Shown here: one piece after another, positions 20,546 through 29,272 of the stretch | Layout: each line of letters starts with the position of its first letter | Position numbering within the stretch: position 1 is the first letter of the stretch | DNA from: Gammaproteobacteria bacterium | GTDB taxonomy: Bacteria > Pseudomonadota > Gammaproteobacteria > SZUA-152 | Direction of reading: 5' to 3' | Length of the DNA stretch: 45,720 nucleotides | Assembly: GCA_011051755.1 (NCBI GenBank) | Contig: DRKN01000057.1 | Coordinates: forward strand, 1-45,720 | The notes under the pieces: model-generated | What the model saw: the letters and a program-made list of their open reading frames with translations, nothing else | The model's database searches: none | Told to the model about the DNA's origin: nothing | Position numbers and translations under genes: made by a program

Positions 20546-22237
20546 ATGTCTAATGATTCTGAATTCCGTACCTGCCCGGACACGGGGCTGCGTATTCACT
20601 TGCCGGCCGAGAAGCTGATGAAGGCGAATGCCGTCGCGGCGGTTGTCTTCCTGTTGATTGGTGGTCTTTTTGGCCTGGCCGTGGCGCTGACACGCTGGCC
20701 GGCCGTGCATCTGCTGCCTGCGGAGTGGTTTTATATCGCCCTGACGGCGCATGGTACCGATATCCTGGTGGTATGGATCATCTTCTTCGAGATGGCGGTT
20801 CTGTACTTCACTTCCACGGTATTGCTCAACAGCCGTATGGCGACACCCAAGGTGGGCTGGGTCGCCTTTGCGCTCATGTTGGGGGGGGCCGTGATGGCAA
20901 ACGTGGTGATCCTCGACGGTTCATCCACGGTGATGTTCACCTCTTACCCGCCACTTAAGGCCAATCCACTGTTCTATCTGGGCTTGATTCTGTTCGCGGT
21001 GGGGGCGCTATTGGTGTGCTTTATTTTTCTTGGCACACTGGTCATTGCCAAGCAAGAGAAGACCTACGAGGGGTCTCTGCCACTGGTTGTCTTCGGTGCG
21101 CTGATAGCGGCGATCATCGCTATCTTCACCATTGCCAGTGGTGCGATCATCCTGATTCCCACGCTGCTCTGGTCACTGGGCCTGGTGGGTAATATCGATC
21201 CGCAGATGTATCGTCTGGTGTGGTGGGCCTTTGGCCATTCCTCGCAGCAGATCAACATGGCGGCGCAGATTGCCATCTGGTACGGCATCGCTGCCCTGTT
21301 GTTCGGCGCCAAGCCCTTGTCCGAGAAGGTCAGTCGCATGGCGTTTTTCCTCTACCTGCTCGCCTTGCAGCTCGGCTCTGCGCATCACCTGTTGTCCGAC
21401 CCCGGCGGTAGCATGTCGTTCCGGGTGTTCAACACCAGCTATGCCATGTACATCGCCGTACTGGGCAGCATGATCCATGCCTTCACCATACCCGGCTCGA
21501 TTGAAGCGGCGCAACGGGAGAAGGGCTTGAACAATGGTCTGTTCGAATGGCTACGCAAGGCGCCGTGGGGCAATCCGGTGTTTTCCGGCATGTTCCTGTC
21601 ACTGGTGTTGTTCGGGTTCATTGGTGGCATCACCGGCGTCACCATGAGTGTGCAGCAAATCAACATGATCATTCACAATACGACCTATGTGCCCGGCCAT
21701 TTCCACGGCACGGTTGCGGCGGGTACAACGTTGGCATTCATGGCCCTGACCTATTGGCTGTTGCCTGTCCTGTGGCGCCGGGACGTATTCATGCCCAAGG
21801 TGGCGCAGTGGTCCACCTGGATGTTTGGTCTGGGTATGGGTGGATTCGCCATCTTCTTCATGGCGGCGGGACACCTTGGTGTGGCGCGACGACACTGGGA
21901 TATGACCTTCGCGGGTAATCCTCTGGGCTTTGAGTATTCTGCCACTGTGTATCTGTTCATGGGTGCTTCGGGTATCACCGCGGTTATCGGTTCCCTCGGT
22001 GCTTTGGCCTATATTCTCTGCACCGTAGGGACGATATTGATTGGTAAACGCAGGCCTGATGATGCCGCACCGGCGGTTTCTCCCGAAGGTGTCGAGGCGA
22101 TCACAAGCTACGGAAATCGTGGCAAAGGTTGGGAAGCCCCGGGCTCTCTGGTGCTGGTTGCCGTGTTTATGGTGTTCCTGGTTGTCTACTACTTTGCCAA
22201 CTGGAAGTACTTGGGGAGCGTCTGGGGAATCAGATAG
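20546..22237 (+). CDS. B-type (ba3-like) heme-copper oxidoreductase subunit I; oxygen reductase or NO reductase unresolved
   Basis: FGHSSQQIN (helix VI), SAHHLLSDPG (helix VII HH), VPGHFHGTVAAGTTLAFMALTYWLLP (helix X); ATG 20546 after GGGGAGGAG. Confidence 0.88.
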   Translation: MSNDSEFRTCPDTGLRIHLPAEKLMKANAVAAVVFLLIGGLFGLAVALTRWPAVHLLPAEWFYIALTAHGTDILVVWIIFFEMAVLYFTSTVLLNSRMATPKVGWVAFALMLGGAVMANVVILDGSSTVMFTSYPPLKANPLFYLGLILFAVGALLVCFIFLGTLVIAKQEKTYEGSLPLVVFGALIAAIIAIFTIASGAIILIPTLLWSLGLVGNIDPQMYRLVWWAFGHSSQQINMAAQIAIWYGIAALLFGAKPLSEKVSRMAFFLYLLALQLGSAHHLLSDPGGSMSFRVFNTSYAMYIAVLGSMIHAFTIPGSIEAAQREKGLNNGLFEWLRKAPWGNPVFSGMFLSLVLFGFIGGITGVTMSVQQINMIIHNTTYVPGHFHGTVAAGTTLAFMALTYWLLPVLWRRDVFMPKVAQWSTWMFGLGMGGFAIFFMAAGHLGVARRHWDMTFAGNPLGFEYSATVYLFMGASGITAVIGSLGALAYILCTVGTILIGKRRPDDAAPAVSPEGVEAITSYGNRGKGWEAPGSLVLVAVFMVFLVVYYFANWKYLGSVWGIR

Positions 22238-22327
22238 CGCAGGCAGTTGCCATGCTGGTGAGAGAGGGGGGTCTTATTCCTCCCGCCCTTCTTTCATCAG
22301 ATGGTTTTCGCAGAGTCTGATATCCAT

Positions 22328-22358
22328 GCCACCGATGCAATGTCGGTGGCTTTTTTTT
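22328..22358 (+). terminator. Rho-independent terminator
   Basis: GCCACCGA-TGCAATG-TCGGTGGC stem followed by T8, downstream of subunit I. Confidence 0.85.
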
Positions 22359-22554
22359 GCCTGCTGCCGATAAGATATGCTCACAATTGCTGCTTGTGGG
22401 CAAGAGGATACCGTGCAATTATGGTTCAGGGTTTTGACTCGCCAGTGATTGATCGGAACATAAAATTATCGAATGATGGAAAAGGTGCCTTTGGCGCTAT
22501 AATGGGTTTGCCCGTGTACTTCAAGGCTACATAGATAACAGAGGCAGAGAAACC

Positions 22555-23448
22555 GTGCGGCATCCATCATGGCTAAAAATGACTACTTTCCTGGTGGCTT
22601 TTCTATGTACCCATAGTGTTGTGCATGGCCAGGAAGCCCCTGCCTCGGCGGCGAGTTCCTCTGCTGCAGGCAATCAAGCAGAAAACACTGATGATACTGC
22701 ATTATCCCGTCATATCGATGATCAGGCGGCGTTGGCGTTCAGCCAGGCTGCGATAGGCCGTCCGCTGAATGATTACAGTCTGCTGGATCGTGAAGGAAAA
22801 CCGGTCAAGTTTACCGATTATCGTGGCAAACCACTGCTCATCAGCATGATATATTCCAGTTGTTTCCATACCTGCCCGGTGATTACCCAATACCTCGCGC
22901 GTGCGGTAAAACTGGCGCGCAGTGCGGTGGGTGAAGACGGTTTCAATGTTGTCAGTATCGGTTTTGATGCCCGTTATGACCGGCCGGACTCGATGAAAAC
23001 ATTTGCCCGTCAGCGAGGTGTATCCGATGACCCCTATTGGAAATTTCTTAGCGCAACGGATGCGACGGTCATCCAGCAATTGTCTGATAATCTCGGCTTT
23101 ATCTTTACGAAAACACATACCGGATTCGACCATCTCGCACAGATCACGGTGATCGATGGTGAAGGAAAGATATACCGGCAGATATACGGGGAAAATTTCA
23201 ATCCTCCCGTGCTGGTGGAAACATTAAAGGAAATTGTTTTTGGCAATTCGGTGTCTTCGGAAATAAGTTTCGCCAGCTTTGTCAATAAGGCGCGCTTGTG
23301 GTGTACGATCTATGATCCAAACAGTAATACCTATCGCTTCGATTATTCGATGGTCGCTGGCCTTGGGGTCACGTTTATCATCCTTGCCATTTTCATATAC
23401 ATTATCGTCCGCATGTGGATCAGGGTCTTGTCCAGGAGTAGCGCCTGA
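22555..23448 (+). CDS. SCO1/SenC family protein with C-terminal TM
   Basis: MIYSSCFHTCPVITQYL (CxxxCP), signal peptide; GTG start. Confidence 0.85.
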   Translation: MRHPSWLKMTTFLVAFLCTHSVVHGQEAPASAASSSAAGNQAENTDDTALSRHIDDQAALAFSQAAIGRPLNDYSLLDREGKPVKFTDYRGKPLLISMIYSSCFHTCPVITQYLARAVKLARSAVGEDGFNVVSIGFDARYDRPDSMKTFARQRGVSDDPYWKFLSATDATVIQQLSDNLGFIFTKTHTGFDHLAQITVIDGEGKIYRQIYGENFNPPVLVETLKEIVFGNSVSSEISFASFVNKARLWCTIYDPNSNTYRFDYSMVAGLGVTFIILAIFIYIIVRMWIRVLSRSSA

Positions 23449-23560
23449 TTGGCCGCTACTAATCATTCATGAATGCGCACATTGAACCCTAAGTTCATCA
23501 TTTCTGCATTCTGGATCTCAATCCGGCACACCTGGAATTTATAGAGGCTCCCCACCGATA

Positions 23561-25183
23561 ATGGCCGTTTTGATAAAGTTGCAAAGGGCGGGATTACGCC
23601 TGTTTCAGAGCCTGGAGCGATTGCTTGGTCATGTCTTTCGTGAGTTCAATAATCCCTTCTATAGTTTGGGAGCTTTGGCGTTCTACTTTTTTTATATTAT
23701 TGTCGGCAGCGGTATTTATTTATTTATATTTTATGAGCCCTCGATCAAGGGCAGTTTTGATACGGTCGACTATTTGACGCATGAGCAATGGTATTTTGGC
23801 GGCATAATGCGCAGCCTCCACCGTTATGCCTCGGATGCCCTGGTATTGGTCATGGTCTTGCATATCTTGCGCGAGTTCACCCTGGATCGTTACCGGGGCG
23901 CCCGTTGGTTTACCTGGGTGACCGGCTTTCCGGCGTTGTTGTTGATTTTTTCCAGCGGTTTGATTGGCTATTGGCTGGTGTGGGACACACTGGGACAGTA
24001 CATTGCCGTGCGATCAACCGAGTGGCTGGATTGGCTGCCAATATTTTCTGAACCGTCGGCACGAAATTTTTTGACGAATTCAAGCGTTTCCGACCTGTTT
24101 TTTCGGCTTATCCTCATTGGCCATATTGCGATTTCCATCTTCCTCTTCGTTGCCTTGCTGGTGCATGTGAAAAATATCAGCAAGGCCATTACCAGTCCGC
24201 CGCGGAATCTTGCCGTTGGAACCTTTCTGTGCCTGCTGATCCTATCATTGGCGTTGCCGGCGGTCAGTCAGGAGCGCGCGGACTTAAGCCAGGTGCCTGG
24301 TATCATCCATATTGATTGGTTCTATATGTTCGCCTATCCCTTGATGGATCACTGGTCAATGGGGGGTGTATGGGCGTTGGTGGCGGTGATAACGCTATTG
24401 TTACTGTTCTTGCCCTGGTTGCCTCCGCAGCGTCATCGGCCTGTGGCGAAGGTATTGCTGGAAAAATGCAGTGGCTGTAGCCTGTGTGTCATGGATTGTC
24501 CCTATGAGGCCATCATCCTGCAACCACGTACTGATGGTCACCCCAGCTATGTGCGTGAAGCGGCAGTGGTTGCGGATAACTGCGTCGGCTGTGGCATTTG
24601 TACCGGCGCCTGTCCGTTCTCCCGGCCGCCGCGGGGGGAGGAGTTGTTGACAACAGGGATTGATGTGCCCTCGCGGGACATTCAACACCTCTACCGTGCA
24701 AGCGCTCTGGCATTGGAGGCCTTACGTTCAAACACCAAAGTGCTGGTCTATGGCTGTGATCACGGCGTTGCTTTGGATAGCTTGGCTATCGAGGACGTCG
24801 CGGTGGTCAGTTTGCCGTGTACGGCGGCGCTGCCAGCCTCGTTCATTGGCTATATGTTACGCCATGGGGCCGATGGCATTTTTCTGACGGGTTGTCGTAG
24901 GGGGGACTGCTACCATCGGCTGGGCAATATCTGGGTAGAGCAGCGTTTGAGCCTCGATCATCAGTCCCGGCCTCATTTACCCCGCTGGATTCCCCGGCAA
25001 CGTATTGGTTATTACTGGGCAGGGTTGGATGACGAAAGGCCGTTGATAAGGGCGATTGATCGCTTTCAGAAAGGGCTGCATGACTTTTCAGCAGCCAACA
25101 ATGGCCAGCACGAAGAGGATTCCCTTCCTGACCCTGTGTCGATTCAAGGTACCCGCAAACAGGTTTCCAGCGAAAAACATTGA
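23561..25183 (+). CDS. Cytochrome b :: 2x[4Fe-4S] ferredoxin :: MvhD-like fusion (copy 1)
   Basis: Cyt b helices with bis-His pairs 14 apart (SLHRYASDALVLVMVLHILREF; GHIAISIFLFVALLVHV); CSGCSLCVMDCP and CVGCGICTGACP; MvhD-like VLVYGCDHG...SLPCTAALP...LTGCRRGDCYHRLGN. Confidence 0.9.
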   Translation: MAVLIKLQRAGLRLFQSLERLLGHVFREFNNPFYSLGALAFYFFYIIVGSGIYLFIFYEPSIKGSFDTVDYLTHEQWYFGGIMRSLHRYASDALVLVMVLHILREFTLDRYRGARWFTWVTGFPALLLIFSSGLIGYWLVWDTLGQYIAVRSTEWLDWLPIFSEPSARNFLTNSSVSDLFFRLILIGHIAISIFLFVALLVHVKNISKAITSPPRNLAVGTFLCLLILSLALPAVSQERADLSQVPGIIHIDWFYMFAYPLMDHWSMGGVWALVAVITLLLLFLPWLPPQRHRPVAKVLLEKCSGCSLCVMDCPYEAIILQPRTDGHPSYVREAAVVADNCVGCGICTGACPFSRPPRGEELLTTGIDVPSRDIQHLYRASALALEALRSNTKVLVYGCDHGVALDSLAIEDVAVVSLPCTAALPASFIGYMLRHGADGIFLTGCRRGDCYHRLGNIWVEQRLSLDHQSRPHLPRWIPRQRIGYYWAGLDDERPLIRAIDRFQKGLHDFSAANNGQHEEDSLPDPVSIQGTRKQVSSEKH

Positions 25184-25193
25184 TCTAGGTCAT
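25180..25193. promoter_or_regulatory. Weak FNR/DNR-like site TTGATCTAGGTCAT
   Basis: Two mismatches to the consensus; ~75 bp upstream of cyt b fusion copy 2. Confidence 0.35.
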
Positions 25194-25267
25194 GCTAAGT
25201 CAAGCGATAAATTAGTTAATCTTGATCGTGCCAATGGGGATTTCCCCGGACTCGGGAGTGATACGAC

Positions 25268-26857
25268 TTGCTTAAACTATTTCAGGATACCGGGCACCGG
25301 GCATTCTTGTTTGCTGATCGTTTGGCAAATGCCATTTTTGGCTCGCAGTGGAATCCTTTATATCACCTGGGCACGATGGCCTTCTTCTTCTTCTACATCG
25401 TGCTTGCCAGCGGCATCTATATCTATATCTTCTACGACACGAGCGTTGTGGATGCGTATACCTCCGTTGAATACATGACACATGAACAATGGTATCTGGC
25501 GGGTGTTATGCGCAGCCTGCACCGTTACGCATCGGATGCGATGGTTGCCACCATGGTTCTGCACTTGCTGCGCGGCTTTTTTTTCGACCGTTATCGCGGT
25601 GCGCGCTGGTTTTCCTGGACAACCGGCATTCCAATGTTGGTGATGGTTTTCGCCATCGGTATTACCGGTTATTGGCTGGTGTGGGATCAGCTGGGGCAGT
25701 TCGTTGCCGTTCGCACCTCTGAATGGATTGACTGGCTGCCCATTATCGCCGAGCCCACGGCGCGCAATTTTCTGACCAACACCAGTGTCACGGATCTCTT
25801 TTTCAGACTCCTGGTGGTGATCCACGTGGCCCTGCCGCTGATGTTGCTAGGCTTAATGCTCCTGCATGTCACCCGGCTCAACGATGCCAAGATCAACCCG
25901 CCGGCCGGTTTGGCGGTAGGAGCCACTGTGGCGTTAGTGGTGCTGTCGCTGGTCAAACCGGCCGTCAGCCATGAGGCGGCAGATTTGGGCACGCTGCCCA
26001 CCCAATTGAATCTAGACTGGTTTTATCTGTTTATTTATCCGCTGATGGATCTGTGGTCGATGGGTGCCGTGTGGGCGTTGGTCGGTGGCGGTCTACTGTT
26101 GCTGGCACTCATACCCTGGCTGCCGCCAAAGCGCCGTGAACCCGTGGCCGTGGTTTATGCCGATGATTGCAGTGGTTGTAATCTGTGTGTTGAGGACTGC
26201 CCCTATGAGGCCATCATGCTGGAAGCGCGCACAGCGACGACAAGCGCAGGCCGCTATCAGCACCTGCCGATTGCCGTGGTTGAAGAAAGCAAGTGTGTCA
26301 GTTGCGGTATTTGTACCGGCTCCTGTCCATCTTCCACACCGTTTCGTCAAACCGATGCGGTGCAGACCGGGATCGATATGCCGCACAGGAATATTCAGGA
26401 TCTGCATGCCGCCACCCGCGAGGCGCTCGCCAACCTGACAGGACAGACCAAGGTACTGGTTTATGGATGCGACCATGGCGTCGAGATGAGCAAAGTGGTA
26501 CAGGCAGGGGTTGCCATGATCAGCTTGCCCTGCACTGGCGCATTGCCGCCGTCGTTCATCGTTTATGCCTTGCGGCAGGGTGCTGACGGTGTTTTTCTAA
26601 CCGGCTGCCGCAGTGGTGATTGCTTTCATCGTATCGGCAATGACTGGGTGGATCAGCGTATTACCCATCATCGCAAGCCTTATCTTAAGCGCTCGGTTCC
26701 TCACCAACGGGTCAGGCGATACTGGGCTGCGACCTCGGATCACAAACAACTGGTCAACGAAATCGAATCCTTTTGTCAAGCATTACGGGATATTTCTCCT
26801 GCGGCTGCAACGACTGAGGCACAAGATGTATTGCCGGGCAATGAGACGCGGGGATAA
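25268..26857 (+). CDS. Cytochrome b :: 2x[4Fe-4S] ferredoxin :: MvhD-like fusion (copy 2)
   Basis: Same architecture: SLHRYASDAMVATMVLHLLRGF; IHVALPLMLLGLMLLHV; CSGCNLCVEDCP, CVSCGICTGSCP; VLVYGCDHG...SLPCTGALP...LTGCRSGDCFHRIGN. TTG start. Confidence 0.9.
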   Translation: MLKLFQDTGHRAFLFADRLANAIFGSQWNPLYHLGTMAFFFFYIVLASGIYIYIFYDTSVVDAYTSVEYMTHEQWYLAGVMRSLHRYASDAMVATMVLHLLRGFFFDRYRGARWFSWTTGIPMLVMVFAIGITGYWLVWDQLGQFVAVRTSEWIDWLPIIAEPTARNFLTNTSVTDLFFRLLVVIHVALPLMLLGLMLLHVTRLNDAKINPPAGLAVGATVALVVLSLVKPAVSHEAADLGTLPTQLNLDWFYLFIYPLMDLWSMGAVWALVGGGLLLLALIPWLPPKRREPVAVVYADDCSGCNLCVEDCPYEAIMLEARTATTSAGRYQHLPIAVVEESKCVSCGICTGSCPSSTPFRQTDAVQTGIDMPHRNIQDLHAATREALANLTGQTKVLVYGCDHGVEMSKVVQAGVAMISLPCTGALPPSFIVYALRQGADGVFLTGCRSGDCFHRIGNDWVDQRITHHRKPYLKRSVPHQRVRRYWAATSDHKQLVNEIESFCQALRDISPAAATTEAQDVLPGNETRG

Positions 26858-26861
26858 GGCG

Positions 26862-27362
26862 ATGCAGATATTCCAATATCTTGGACAGGCATTCTGGTAC
26901 CTTCTTTTTATCGCCTTCATCGGCTATTTTTCAATGTCTCCCGCCTATACTTTTATGGCGCCAGATCAGGCATTGATTAAGCTTGCCTTTAATCATTCCG
27001 GGAAGTTAAAGCTGCCGTGCCGGGAGTTTACGGCGGAAGAGCAGGCTGCAAAGCCGAAACACATGCGTATAGCGTTCGATTGCCCAAGGGAACGTTCCCC
27101 CGTCTATGTGATTATGAAAATTGATGGAAAGCTTATTTTTGAAAAAACCATTAACCCAGCGGGTTTTGCAAAGGACTTGTCTTCGCCCTTATATGAGCGG
27201 ATTGCACTAAAGGCTGGCCAATACCACTTATCTCTCGGTATGCGGGATCATGTCGATACCGAAGGTCTTGACTATGAGTTCGAAGGTTCTATTACATTGG
27301 CGGCCTCGCAAATTCTGGTGGTTGGCTTCGATTCTGAGCATAATGAGTTTACATTCCAGTAA
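26862..27362 (+). CDS. Small membrane-anchored protein, unknown function
   Basis: N-terminal TM (FWYLLFIAFIGYF) then ~130 aa soluble domain; ATG 26862 four bases after the copy 2 stop. Confidence 0.7.
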   Translation: MQIFQYLGQAFWYLLFIAFIGYFSMSPAYTFMAPDQALIKLAFNHSGKLKLPCREFTAEEQAAKPKHMRIAFDCPRERSPVYVIMKIDGKLIFEKTINPAGFAKDLSSPLYERIALKAGQYHLSLGMRDHVDTEGLDYEFEGSITLAASQILVVGFDSEHNEFTFQ

Positions 27363-27522
27363 ATTATCGGCGGGATTCATGTGGCAGTTAAGTAGCAGGT
27401 GCTATAAGGGACAAACCGGAACAACGATATTGAAGAAGGGTTCGTTGACACTATAATCACGGCCCTATAACCACGGTGTTGTTGTACGTACAAAAGATGA
27501 CGTTAGCTTACGAGGGCTATTG

Positions 27523-28887
27523 ATGAGCAAAAATTATTCCTATGTATTGCCAGAGCCTGATGAAGAATCACGCCGACTTTCCGCAGGTTGGCTGATATTG
27601 GGCATTTCGGCGCTGGTAGCCGCGGGCTTGCTCGCGATTCTTCTTGTTATGGCGCGAACGCCCTATATCAAAGATATTTTCCCCTGGAATAATTTTTTCA
27701 AGACCGCGATGGTTGTTCACGTCGATCTTTCCGTGTTGATGTGGTTCTTACCCTGTGCCGGCATGATCTGGAGCTATAATTCCACCCGCCGGCATCTCAA
27801 AACGGGGTGGGTGGCGCTGTGCCTGGCGTCTCTCGGTACGGCCATCGTTGCGGTGTCGCCATTTCTGGGTTCTGGCGAGCCCTTGATGAATAATTACTTT
27901 CCCGTCATTGACAGTCCTGTGTTTCTCACCGGGATGGTTTTGTTCGGGATCGGTTTTACGCTGTTGGTCATGCGCAGCTTGAGCCTTGGTTGTTCGCCGA
28001 TCGGACCATTGAAGGATGGGACTGCGGGACTGCGCATTGGTATATACACGGCCTCGATTTCCTCGATTGCTGCCGTGGGCACATTGGTTTGGGCTTATCT
28101 GTTGATCCCTGATTCCGTTCAGGGTTGGGAATATTATGAGGTTCTGTTCTGGGGCTCCGGTCATGTATTGCAGTTTACTCATACCCTGTTGATGATCGTG
28201 GCCTGGTTGTGGCTGGCCAGTGTCAGTGGTGTGCGTATCACGCTGTCTCCACGCCTGACGAGTCTGATTTTTGCTCTTGGTGTTGTGACGATCCTCATTA
28301 CACCTTATATTTACCTGAGTATCGATATCATGTCGGTTGAGTCAGCGGTCTGGTTTACCCGCCTGATGACCGCTGGTGGTGGCTTGGCTGCGCTACCTTT
28401 TGGCCTGGTCGTAATCGTTGGGCTGTACTTGGCCAGCCCTCCCTCTGCACAAGACCGGGTTCTCCGGGTGACGCTTTTTTATTCACTCCTTTTATTCGGT
28501 GTCGGTGGTGTTCTTGGTTTTATGATACGGGAAAGCAGTACCCTGATTACGGCCCATTACCATGGGTCAAATGGGGCGATTACCGTGGCCTTTATGGGGC
28601 TGGTCTATTTTTTATTGCCCAAGATCGGTTTTGATAAAGTACAAATGCGTTTGGCCAGAATCCAGCTTCACGCCTTTGGGCTGGGTCAGCTTCTGCATGT
28701 TTTGGGACTAGCCTGGGCTGGAGGCTACGGCATGCGGCGTAAGATCGCTGGAGATGGACAGAGCCTGGATAATTTCCAGCAAACCGCTGGCATGGCGATT
28801 ATGGGGATGGGCGGCTTGATTGCCGTCATCGGTGGTGTCTTGTTCCTGTATCTCGTGGTGCGTGCCATGTGGCCACGCAAGAAGTAG
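27523..28887 (+). CDS. Divergent heme-copper oxidase subunit I-like (cbb3/Nor-like annotation likely) protein
   Basis: Helix II VVHVDLSVLMWFL, helix VI GSGHVLQFTHTLL, helix X TAHYHGSNGAITVAFMGLVYFLLPKI; helix VII HH pair not found. Confidence 0.8.
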   Translation: MSKNYSYVLPEPDEESRRLSAGWLILGISALVAAGLLAILLVMARTPYIKDIFPWNNFFKTAMVVHVDLSVLMWFLPCAGMIWSYNSTRRHLKTGWVALCLASLGTAIVAVSPFLGSGEPLMNNYFPVIDSPVFLTGMVLFGIGFTLLVMRSLSLGCSPIGPLKDGTAGLRIGIYTASISSIAAVGTLVWAYLLIPDSVQGWEYYEVLFWGSGHVLQFTHTLLMIVAWLWLASVSGVRITLSPRLTSLIFALGVVTILITPYIYLSIDIMSVESAVWFTRLMTAGGGLAALPFGLVVIVGLYLASPPSAQDRVLRVTLFYSLLLFGVGGVLGFMIRESSTLITAHYHGSNGAITVAFMGLVYFLLPKIGFDKVQMRLARIQLHAFGLGQLLHVLGLAWAGGYGMRRKIAGDGQSLDNFQQTAGMAIMGMGGLIAVIGGVLFLYLVVRAMWPRKK

Positions 28888-29272
28888 ACGGCTTGTATGA
28901 TTGGGTTTTATGGGTGGTGTTGAAAAAAATCGTCAAAATTGTGGTATAAATTGTGGTATTACAAAGAGTTGCTCCAGGGGTGTGGCGAGTTCCTTGGCTT
29001 TGCCGGGTAGCTGCGATAAAGGGGCCAATAGGCGCAGGGTTTTTGGGCGTGTAACAAATAAGGGAAATTGCTTATTTTATAATATCAATTTATCGGGTAG
29101 GGTGGTGCGGAGTGTGTGGGACACCGTGTTTGACGTGTTCAGTTTCCACGCAAAAAAATGCCGGGCTGATATTTTCTCTCATGTTCGGAGAATGATTCGT
29201 GTGCATTGTCAATACTGTTTTTATTGAGTGGCCGTCATTGTTTCACACAGAAGTGAAAAGCGGGTTTCTTGC

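Noticed and set aside
20055-21978. Minus strand ORFs opposite the ba3-like genes
   Set aside because: Composition-driven mirror ORFs; the + strand has full catalytic motifs and RBSs.
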